Positions 1 through 5,831 of a stretch of 8,814 nt of DNA are shown here, in pieces. How positions within the stretch are numbered: the stretch's first letter is position 1; every line of letters begins with the position of its first letter. The stretch is taken from NCBI GenBank assembly GCA_902795935.1, contig CADBMS010000052.1, positions 1 to 8,814 on the forward strand, in the 5' to 3' direction. The notes below the pieces were generated by a model. That model had not been told where the DNA came from. It saw nothing but the letters and a program-made list of their open reading frames with translations, and did no database searches. Position numbers and translations under genes: made by a program. This stretch comes from an uncultured Methanobrevibacter sp. (GTDB taxonomy: Archaea > Methanobacteriota > Methanobacteria > Methanobacteriales > Methanobacteriaceae).

Positions 1-226
1 AGTATAAATAATTTATTATAAGTTAATTTTAAAATCAATACACAATATTTCAAGTGTAAATAAAATAAATAGATATTTATAGAAATTAGGCTAAAAATCA
101 ATTTTAAGTGAAAAAATAAAAATTAGAAAAAAAAGGTTTTCTACAAAGCCAAAATATTAATTAATATAATTAAAAAAATACTTAACTAATAATATTATTA
201 CTAATCATTTCAAGGTTGTAAACTTA
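1..226. other. AT-rich non-coding leader region
   Basis: No plausible reading frame or RNA gene is visible in this stretch, which is almost pure A/T. It contains the left copy of the edge repeat (about 102-150) and must also hold the promoter of the lipoprotein gene. TATA-like words occur at about 162-171 and 190-200, but in such AT-rich DNA they cannot be told from background. A weak Shine-Dalgarno-like AAGGTTG lies at 212-218, eight bases before the ATG at 227. Confidence 0.6.
102..150. repeat. Left copy of window-edge repeat (possible insertion-element end)
   Basis: The 16-bp word GGTTTTCTACAAAGCC at 135-150 matches the reverse complement of 8796-8811 at 15 of 16 positions, including 13 consecutive identical bases. 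Upstream, the word TTTTAAGTGAA (102-112) occurs directly again at 8764-8774, with nearly the same distance to the 16-mer (24 and 23 bases counted from AAGTG). AAATCAATTTT (95-105) recurs at 8776-8786. The 16-mer is itself nearly palindromic, so the two copies can be read as inverted or direct. It resembles a transposon terminal repeat, but no transposase is present in the window and I cannot name a family. Confidence 0.45.
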
Positions 227-721
227 ATGAAAACAAAAATTATCATTTTAATAATAATTATAAGTATTATTGCAATTTCAGGTTGTACAAGTAATACATC
301 TGTTAATAAAATAAATCAATTATCTCCAACTATAACTGAACATATTACTAAAGGAGATGAATCATATAATAAATCTGCAAACTATCTTAATTCAAAAAAT
401 ACTAAAATGAGTCTAAATGAATCTGAAAATGCATTAACAGAATACAATTCTGCTAGAAGTTTATCCATTGAAGCATTAGAATATGCTAAAAATGAAGATG
501 ATGAGACACATATTGAATATTTAAAATTAGTTATTTTAGAAATTGATAGTAAATTAAATGCTACAACTGAACTTCAAGAAGCTATAAAGTTATTTAGAAA
601 TGATTATATTTATGATGGAAATGAAAAATTAAAATTAGTTAATGAATATATGAAAAACTCAGAAATTTACAAAGAAAAAAAACTAAATTTAACTAAAAAT
701 AATCAAAATAAGTTTAAATAA
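227..721 (+). CDS. Small predicted lipoprotein of unknown function
   Basis: This is a 164-residue protein with a clear lipoprotein signal. It starts with a short basic N-terminus (MKTK), followed by an Ile-rich hydrophobic segment (about residues 5-17) and a lipobox ISGC with the acceptor cysteine at 20. The mature protein should therefore be anchored on the outer face of the cytoplasmic membrane. The rest is hydrophilic, Lys/Asn/Glu-rich and looks entirely helical, with repeated patterns such as GDESYNKS, ALTEYNSARSL and EALEYAK. This suggests a TPR-like or helical-hairpin substrate- or partner-binding domain, but no named family is recognised. The ATG at 227 is chosen because it begins the signal peptide and has a weak AAGGTTG upstream. 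The DHH gene follows after 33 bases and may be co-transcribed, though no functional link is evident. Lipoproteins of this size are often lineage-specific. Confidence 0.78.
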   Translation: MKTKIIILIIIISIIAISGCTSNTSVNKINQLSPTITEHITKGDESYNKSANYLNSKNTKMSLNESENALTEYNSARSLSIEALEYAKNEDDETHIEYLKLVILEIDSKLNATTELQEAIKLFRNDYIYDGNEKLKLVNEYMKNSEIYKEKKLNLTKNNQNKFK

Positions 722-754
722 ATATTATACTGCATAATAAAATAGGGGCATAAA

Positions 755-2935
755 ATGAAAAAAACATGTATAAAATGCCAAGGCAAAGGTTATAAAATCA
801 CAGAATATAAAAAATGTAAAGTATGTGGAGGAAAGGGATATACTAGTTCTACAGATGTTAAAAAACATTTTAAAGGAATATCCAATAATTCTAGGCAAAG
901 ATTTGATTTAGAAGAAAATCATGAGGTTCCATGCAAAAGTTGTAAAGGAAAAGGTGAAATACCTGTAAAAGAAACTTGTGAAATTTGTGATGGTACTGGC
1001 GAAGTTAATGTTTGTAAAAGTTGTGGTAAAATTATTAAAAATACTGATACTGATTATTGTGATAAATGTGCTAGTAAAAAAGAACCAATATATGTATTAC
1101 AAGGCGCATGTGAAATGTCTGATTTAGAAGTTGGAACAGCTTATAAAGGAAAAATTACTCGTGTAGAAAGATATGGTGTGTTTGTAAGTTTATCTAATAA
1201 AGTTTGGGGATTAATGAGAACTGATACTAGCAGTTATAATGTGGGTGATGAAGTATTTAGTAGAGTTGTTGAAATAAAACCTAAACGTGGTGAAGTTGAT
1301 TTAAAACCCGCGCGAATTAAAGGACCTTATGAAATATTAACTCTTAAAAAAACAATACCTAGAACATTAATTGGAGATATACATGAAAATAATTTTGGAA
1401 AAAATGTTTGTTTACTTGCAGAAGTTGTTCAAATACAACAAACTTCAGGTCCAACCATATTTACAATATCTGATGAAACTAGTATGACTTGGGCTGCTGC
1501 ATTTAATGAACCTGGTGTTCGAGTTTATCCTAAAATTGAAATTGGAGATATTGTTGAAGTTATTGGTGAAGTTAATCAGCATAGTGGAAAAATACAGATT
1601 GAATCTGAAAGTATTGAAAAACTTGATACTTCAAAATCTGAAGAAATTAGAAAATTAATTGATAAAGCTTTAGATGAACGGGCCGAACCTGAAAATATTG
1701 ATTTACTTGTTAAAAGTGAAATATTAGAAAAATTAAAACCTAAAATGAAAAATGCTGCTAAAGCAATACGTAAAGCTATATTAGATGGGCGATCTATTTT
1801 GGTAAGACATCATGCAGATGCAGACGGAATTTGTGCTGGTGTTGCTATGGAAAAAGCAATTGTTCCATTATTAATTGAAAATAATCAAAATAATGATGCT
1901 GAATGGCATTATTTTAAACGTTCACCTAGTAAAGCACCATTTTATGAATTAGAAGATGTTGTAAAAGATTTATCTTTTGCATTAGAAGATTTGGAGAGAC
2001 ATGGTCAAAAATTGCCATTGATTGTATTATTAGATAATGGTTCTACTGAAGAAGATATTGTTGCTTTGATGCAAGCTAAAATTTATGATATTGAAATTGT
2101 AGTTATTGATCATCATTTCCCAGGACTTGTTGAAGATGGTAAAGTTAAAGTAGATGAATTTGTTGATTATCATGTTAATCCTTATTTAGTTGGAGGAGAT
2201 TCTAATATAACTGCTGGTGCTTTATCAGTAGAAGTTGCTAAAATGGTAAATCCTAATATTTTAGATACCATTAAACATTTACCAGGTATTGCTGCAGTAG
2301 GAGATCATGCCCAATCTAATGAAACTGAACAATATATTAAAATTGCTGATAAAAAAGGTTATGATTTTGAGACTTTAGATAAAATAGCAGAATGTATTGA
2401 CTTTGAAGCATATTATTTAAGATTTATGAACGGCAGAGGCATTATTGATACTATTCTTGATTTAGATAATAAAGATAAACATGAAAAATTAGTGAATGCT
2501 TTACATAAAGAATACCTTAAACGTGTTGATATGCAACTAAAAGCCACGTTACCAAATCTTAAAACTAAACAATTGGATAATGGAATCATCTTTAATGTAT
2601 TAGATGTTGAAAAATATGCACATAAATTTACTTTTCCAGCACCTGGAAAAACTTGTGGTTTTGTGCATGATTCCATTGTTAAGGAATATGGTAAAGATAA
2701 ACCTATTTTAACATTATCTTATGGTCCAGATTTTAGTGTTATACGTGCTACTGAAGCTGTTAATGAAAAATTTGGTTTTAATTTAAATGAAATTGTTTGG
2801 AAACTTGCAGATAAAATTCCTGAAGCAGGAATTGATGGTGGAGGACATGAATGTGCAGGTTCACTTAAATTTTTAGAAGGTTTATCAGATAATGTTTTAA
2901 AAACTTTTGCAAGTGAAATTGCTAATTTAAAATAA
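755..2935 (+). CDS. Archaeal RecJ-like DHH-family exonuclease/phosphoesterase with DnaJ-type zinc fingers, S1 and OB domains
   Basis: This 726-residue cytoplasmic protein has the domain order of the archaea-specific RecJ-like group (COG1107 type). Residues 5-105 hold six CxxC pairs (5/8, 21/24, 60/63, 75/78, 87/90, 102/105). The first four are followed by Gly-rich DnaJ-type turns such as CGGKG and CKGKG; the last two look like a separate zinc ribbon. An S1 RNA/ssDNA-binding domain follows at about 123-188, and an OB fold at about 215-290. The DHH catalytic domain starts near 345. It has motif I HHADADG (352-358), an Asp in LLDNGS (427), the DHH triad (452-454) and GDHA (Asp 517). The DHHA1 domain carries GGGH (695-698). 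All metal-ligand motifs are intact, so an active Mn/Mg-dependent nuclease or phosphoesterase is expected. Substrate (DNA, RNA or nucleotide) cannot be told from sequence. Related archaeal RecJ-like enzymes act in replication or repair. The start ATG has AGGGG six bases upstream (744-748), and the gene lies 33 bases after the lipoprotein gene. Confidence 0.94.
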   Translation: MKKTCIKCQGKGYKITEYKKCKVCGGKGYTSSTDVKKHFKGISNNSRQRFDLEENHEVPCKSCKGKGEIPVKETCEICDGTGEVNVCKSCGKIIKNTDTDYCDKCASKKEPIYVLQGACEMSDLEVGTAYKGKITRVERYGVFVSLSNKVWGLMRTDTSSYNVGDEVFSRVVEIKPKRGEVDLKPARIKGPYEILTLKKTIPRTLIGDIHENNFGKNVCLLAEVVQIQQTSGPTIFTISDETSMTWAAAFNEPGVRVYPKIEIGDIVEVIGEVNQHSGKIQIESESIEKLDTSKSEEIRKLIDKALDERAEPENIDLLVKSEILEKLKPKMKNAAKAIRKAILDGRSILVRHHADADGICAGVAMEKAIVPLLIENNQNNDAEWHYFKRSPSKAPFYELEDVVKDLSFALEDLERHGQKLPLIVLLDNGSTEEDIVALMQAKIYDIEIVVIDHHFPGLVEDGKVKVDEFVDYHVNPYLVGGDSNITAGALSVEVAKMVNPNILDTIKHLPGIAAVGDHAQSNETEQYIKIADKKGYDFETLDKIAECIDFEAYYLRFMNGRGIIDTILDLDNKDKHEKLVNALHKEYLKRVDMQLKATLPNLKTKQLDNGIIFNVLDVEKYAHKFTFPAPGKTCGFVHDSIVKEYGKDKPILTLSYGPDFSVIRATEAVNEKFGFNLNEIVWKLADKIPEAGIDGGGHECAGSLKFLEGLSDNVLKTFASEIANLK

Positions 2936-3191
2936 TTTTTAATGATATATTGATTTTATAGCCATTTACGAAATTAATTTTATAGATTATTTATAAATAA
3001 CTATAAAAAAAGTTTTGTAATCAACTATAAAATAGTTTTTAGATAAAAAATCATTTATAGTCTTGGACAAAAAATTTTTTAATTAAGTGGTGTGAATTTA
3101 TTAACATAATAATTCTATATAACTCTTTAATTTAGCTTTAATTTCATAAAGGTTAGAAATTTGAATTTATTTATTAACATAACAGTTTTAC
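2936..3191. other. Convergent intergenic spacer, no gene seen
   Basis: This 256-base AT-rich stretch lies between two convergent genes. No frame longer than a few codons with a usable start is visible. It holds a T5 run directly after the DHH stop (2936-2940), two small hairpin-like words followed by T-runs (2999-3040), and the left arm of a long inverted repeat (3055-3075). It also holds two identical copies of the 13-mer TTTATTAACATAA at 3097-3109 and 3170-3182. The repeat content suggests a decayed small insertion plus the terminators of both neighbouring transcripts. Confidence 0.6.
2999..3040 (+). terminator. Possible terminator of the DHH transcript
   Basis: Two similar adjacent words (AACTATAAAAAAAGTTTT at 2999-3016 and AACTATAAAATAGTTTTT at 3023-3040) each fold into a small stem ending in a T-run. 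The second has a 6-bp stem, AACTAT/ATAGTT, with a 3-base loop. Archaeal termination depends mainly on U-runs, so the stems may be incidental. The T5 at 2936-2940 just after the stop codon is an alternative site. Confidence 0.3.
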
Positions 3192-3225
3192 TCATAAAAT
3201 AATTATTTTTTGTCCAGAACTATAA
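3055..3225. repeat. 171-bp inverted-repeat structure overlapping the 3' end of nth
   Basis: The arms at 3055-3075 and 3205-3225 are reverse complements at 19 of 21 positions, with an 11-bp perfect core (GGACAAAAAAT / ATTTTTTGTCC). The right arm lies inside nth and encodes residues of its last segment (about 209-216). The left arm lies in the spacer. The interior contains the duplicated 13-mer TTTATTAACATAA. No target-site duplication is obvious. It could be a MITE-like or decayed insertion, or an inverted duplication of the nth end. As RNA, the arms are far apart for a simple terminator. Confidence 0.5.
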
Positions 3226-3851
3226 TTATTCAAGATATTTTTATAAAATTTACATATCTCTGATAAGGGACATAAATCATGTTTAGGATTTATTGGTCGG
3301 CAGATATCTTGTCCAAATTGAACCATTAAATCATTTAATTCAATCCATAACTTTTTAGGCACTACCTTTTCAAGTTCAAATTCAGATTCTTCAGGAGTAT
3401 TTGTATTTATTAAACCCAAACGATTAGATATTCTATGGACATGAGTGTCTACAGGTATAGCTGGTTTTTCAAATGCAAAAACTAAAACACAATTTGCAGT
3501 TTTACGACCAACACCAGGCAATTTGATTAAATCTTTCAAATTATCAGGTACTTTAGAATCATATTCATCCATTAATATGTTAGAAACTTGTTTAATGCGT
3601 TTTGTTTTAACTCTATAAAATCCTGCAGGTTTAATTAATTTTTCAATTTTATCTGTTGGGGCGAAAGCAATATCTTCCATAGTAGGATACTTATCAAATA
3701 AATTTTTAGTAGCTAAATCTGTATTTTCATCACGAGTTCTTTGAGATAAAATCGTTCTAATTAAAACTCTATATGGATCTTTATCCTCAAAAACACGAAT
3801 ATTATATAAAGTTTTTAATTCAGTTATTATCTTTTCACTATCTAATCGCAT
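3192..3851 (-). CDS. nth: Endonuclease III (DNA glycosylase/AP lyase)
   Basis: This 219-residue protein has the usual length and fold of endonuclease III, which removes oxidised pyrimidines and cleaves the AP site in base-excision repair. Visible features are LSQRTRDENT (35-44), which corresponds to the LSxQxTD segment; the helix-hairpin-helix LPGVGRKTA (111-119) with the expected catalytic Lys 117; and VDTHVHR (134-140) with catalytic Asp 135. The C-terminal iron-sulfur loop is C184, H191, C194, C200. It keeps the family spacing C-x6-C-x2-C-x5-C, but His replaces the second Cys; the His codon is CAT at 3281-3279. The last 19 residues after C200 include a stretch encoded within an inverted-repeat arm (3205-3225), so the tail may be newly acquired. 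The start MRLDS fits the family; only a weak AGTG precedes it. The GTPase gene ends 32 bases upstream, separated by two U-tracts. Confidence 0.95.
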   Translation of the reverse strand: MRLDSEKIITELKTLYNIRVFEDKDPYRVLIRTILSQRTRDENTDLATKNLFDKYPTMEDIAFAPTDKIEKLIKPAGFYRVKTKRIKQVSNILMDEYDSKVPDNLKDLIKLPGVGRKTANCVLVFAFEKPAIPVDTHVHRISNRLGLINTNTPEESEFELEKVVPKKLWIELNDLMVQFGQDICRPINPKHDLCPLSEICKFYKNILNNYSSGQKIIIL

Positions 3852-3862
3852 AAAAACACTTT

Positions 3863-3883
3863 AAAAAAAAACTAAAAAAAAAA
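3863..3883 (-). terminator. Double U-tract between GTPase and nth
   Basis: On the minus strand, directly after the GTPase stop TAG, come ten T's (3883-3874), AG, then nine T's (3871-3863). The nth ATG follows eleven bases later. Runs of this kind are the main archaeal termination signal, so part of the transcription may stop here and reduce nth expression. Whether it acts as a full terminator, an attenuator or merely an AT-rich spacer cannot be decided from sequence. Confidence 0.4.
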
Positions 3884-4348
3884 CTAATTTAATTTATTTA
3901 CAATAATTTCTAAACCTTCTCTTAAACCTTTACCTTCAGTAGCTATTGTAGGAATAACATCTGTTTTGAATGGGGGAATTAATTCTTTAGAGGACAAATC
4001 TTGTTTGTTAGCAAAAATTACTAATGGTATATCACTAAAGAATAATTCTTCTAGAATTCTATTTTCTAAATCAGTTATCCCTCTTTGATTATCAATAACT
4101 ACAATAGCACCATCTAAACCAATTTTTAAAATATCCCTCATAAATTCAAACCTTTCTTGGCCAGGAGTTGCAAATAAATGAATTTTTTCACCATTAACCT
4201 TTGTATTACCATAATCTAATGATACAGTAGTCCCACTATAGTCAATTTTTAATTTTTTATCACATAAATAATCTAAAACACTTGTTTTACCAGAGTCATA
4301 TGCACCAAAAATAACAATTTTAGTTTCTTTAAGCCCATTTGCCATCAT
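3884..4348 (-). CDS. Small Ras/Arf-like GTPase (COG2229 type)
   Basis: This is a 154-residue single-domain P-loop GTPase. Numbering from the ATG at 4348, the G1 loop is GAYDSGKTS (15-23), with a likely G2 Thr at 40 or 41. G3 is ATPGQERF (60-67), with Ala where classical Ras has Asp. G4 is NKQD (114-117), and a G5-like TEGKG lies at 137-141. The xTPGQERF form of G3 fits the prokaryotic SRP-receptor-beta/MglA-like group rather than translation GTPases. No membrane segment or lipid site is visible, so it is probably cytosolic, and its partner is unknown. The frame can be opened by a TTG at 4354 (adding two residues), but the ATG at 4348, preceded by GGATTGAT, or the next ATG at 4345, is more likely. 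It lies 32 bases before nth on the same strand and 181 bases after aroA, so it probably has its own promoter. Confidence 0.9.
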   Translation of the reverse strand: MMANGLKETKIVIFGAYDSGKTSVLDYLCDKKLKIDYSGTTVSLDYGNTKVNGEKIHLFATPGQERFEFMRDILKIGLDGAIVVIDNQRGITDLENRILEELFFSDIPLVIFANKQDLSSKELIPPFKTDVIPTIATEGKGLREGLEIIVNKLN

Positions 4349-4529
4349 TATCAATCCATAATTTTATAATTAAATAAAAATAATTACTATATTTATTATT
4401 AAATATTAATCTAGTTATAATAAGAAATTTTGTAATTATTTTACTCTTCATATAACATAATATATTCATACCTTAAATATTTTATGTTAATATTCAGTAA
4501 TGTCTTTTAAAAAATAATAAAACGAATGA
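4349..4529 (-). promoter_or_regulatory. Spacer with probable GTPase promoter
   Basis: This 181-base AT-rich gap between the aroA stop and the GTPase start contains no ORF. On the minus strand a TATA-like AAATATAG lies at about 4396-4389. That would put transcription start near 4365-4370 and leave a short leader. Other TATA-like words at about 4440-4465 are alternatives. In DNA this AT-rich the box assignment is weak; the argument for a promoter is mainly the gap size and the aroA U-tract before it. Confidence 0.3.
4509..4522 (-). terminator. U-tract after aroA
   Basis: In the sense of aroA, the sequence shortly after the stop codon reads TTTTATTATTTTTT (4522-4509). This is a typical archaeal U-rich terminator composition without a hairpin. 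It fits the end of the valS-aroA transcript, with the next gene 160 bases further on. Confidence 0.4.
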
Positions 4530-5801
4530 TTATTTACAAATTATTGAACAACCTAAATTTGACATTACTTTAAGATAATTAGGGAATGATACTGAATATG
4601 CATCTGCATCACAGATATAAATATTTTTTTTAAGTCCAATTAAACTCAAAGCCATTACTAATCTATGATCATTATGAGAATTTACAATACCTGATTTAAC
4701 TCCACCTTTAATAGTAAGACCATTATAATTTTCAGTAACATCAACAGATAGTTTTTTTAGTTCAGTAGCACAAGCAGTTATTCTATCTGTTTCTTTAAAC
4801 CTAGCATGTTCAACACCAAATATATTTGTATATCCATTAGATAAAGCACCTAAAACAGCAATAGTTGGTAATAAATCAGGAGCATTGCTTAAATCAACAT
4901 CAATACCTTCAATTTGACCATTAGATTTAATAACTACTGAATTTTTTTTAATTATAACTTCAACGCCCATTTGAGAAATTATATCTAAAATATATTTATC
5001 TCCCTGTTTAGAATCTTTAAATAAATTATTAATAGTCAGTTCCCCACCTAAAATTGCAGTGGCTGCAATCAAATAAGATGCCGATGAAAAATCACCCTCA
5101 ATATTATAATCTCTTGCAACATAATGGGAAGGTTCAATAATAAATGTATTTTCATTAACATCAAAATTTGTTTTAACACCAAATTTTTGCATTATGTCCA
5201 TAGTTATATCCACATATGGTTTAGAAATAAATTCACCTTTAACAGACAATTGCATAGTGTCATTTGCATATGGAGATGCAATTAATATTGAAGAAATAAA
5301 TTGAGAACTAACATTACCATTAATAAATGTTTTTCCACCATTAAATCCGCCTTTAACTATTATTGGAGGCATACCATCATTCTTAGACGATACTGCATCA
5401 ACACCTAATGGCTTTAAAGCATCTAACAAATATTGCATAGGTCTTGTTTTAAGAGAATCATCTCCTGTAAAAATTGAATAATTTTTAGATAAACCTGCAA
5501 CAGAAGTCATAATTCTTAAAGTTGTGCCAGAATTTCCTACATTAATAATATCTTTAGGAGTTTTAAGAACACCATTATTTCCTTTAATACAATACATATC
5601 ATTAGACATCCTAATTTCTGTTCCAAAAGATTCACATGCTTTTAAAGAAGACATAGTATCTTCGGAAGTCAAAGGATTATATATCCTAGATGTCCCTTTT
5701 GCTAAAGAAGAAATTATTAATGCCCTATGAGTATAACTTTTAGAAGGAGGTGCATTAATTTCACCCATAATCTCCGATGAGCAATTAACTATTAAATCCA
5801 T
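4530..5801 (-). CDS. aroA: 3-phosphoshikimate 1-carboxyvinyltransferase (EPSP synthase)
   Basis: This enzyme transfers the enolpyruvyl group of PEP to shikimate-3-phosphate, the step before chorismate in aromatic amino acid synthesis. It is cytoplasmic. With ATG 5801 as residue 1 the protein has 423 residues, normal for the family. The substrate-binding PPSKSYTHR gives K21, S22 and R26, matching the E. coli positions offset by one. Other family motifs are NVGNSGTTLR (87-96), TRP (Arg 120), SSQ (165-167), GDFSSAS (236-242), NAPDLLPT with the likely catalytic Asp 309, KETDR (Glu 337, Arg 340) and NDHR (377-380). All key residues are present. The frame opens four codons earlier at ATG 5813, but that ATG overlaps the AGGAG that lies four bases before ATG 5801, so the shorter start is preferred. 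valS ends 30 bases upstream on the same strand; the two genes are almost certainly co-transcribed. Confidence 0.97.
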   Translation of the reverse strand: MDLIVNCSSEIMGEINAPPSKSYTHRALIISSLAKGTSRIYNPLTSEDTMSSLKACESFGTEIRMSNDMYCIKGNNGVLKTPKDIINVGNSGTTLRIMTSVAGLSKNYSIFTGDDSLKTRPMQYLLDALKPLGVDAVSSKNDGMPPIIVKGGFNGGKTFINGNVSSQFISSILIASPYANDTMQLSVKGEFISKPYVDITMDIMQKFGVKTNFDVNENTFIIEPSHYVARDYNIEGDFSSASYLIAATAILGGELTINNLFKDSKQGDKYILDIISQMGVEVIIKKNSVVIKSNGQIEGIDVDLSNAPDLLPTIAVLGALSNGYTNIFGVEHARFKETDRITACATELKKLSVDVTENYNGLTIKGGVKSGIVNSHNDHRLVMALSLIGLKKNIYICDADAYSVSFPNYLKVMSNLGCSIICK

Positions 5802-5805
5802 AAAA

Positions 5806-5810
5806 CTCCT
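5806..5810 (-). promoter_or_regulatory. Shine-Dalgarno site deciding the aroA start
   Basis: On the minus strand the order is ATG (5813), AGGAG (5810-5806), TTTT, ATG (5801). The AGGAG can only serve the second ATG. The in-frame first ATG has only the polypyrimidine spacer before it, so 5801 is the supported start. Confidence 0.7.
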
Positions 5811-5831
5811 CATAAAAGAAAAAAGAAAAAA

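Noticed and set aside
60..64. Ala instead of Asp in the GTPase G3 motif (protein residue 60) as a loss of function
   Set aside because: Coordinates given are protein residues. xTPGQERF with a non-Asp first residue fits this prokaryotic small-GTPase group, so it is not evidence of decay.
2413..2676. 87-codon open frame on the minus strand
   Set aside because: It lies wholly inside the DHH gene, antisense to the conserved DHHA1 domain region, and its translation shows no recognisable motif.
2936..3191. CRISPR-like or tandem repeat array in the convergent spacer
   Set aside because: The repeated words are only two copies each, short, AT-rich and unevenly spaced.
4349..4354. TTG start extending the GTPase by two residues
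   Set aside because: ATG codons at 4348 and 4345 follow immediately in frame, with GGATTGAT better placed for them; the extra residues add nothing to the fold.
4440..4500. Inverted AT-rich words as an operator or riboswitch upstream of the GTPase
   Set aside because: The match (AACATAATAT against ATATTTTATGTT) is imperfect, gapped and pure A/T, expected by chance at this composition.
5524..5730. 68-codon open frame on the plus strand
   Set aside because: It is antisense to conserved aroA motifs and has no domain or convincing ribosome-binding site; it is a shadow of aroA.
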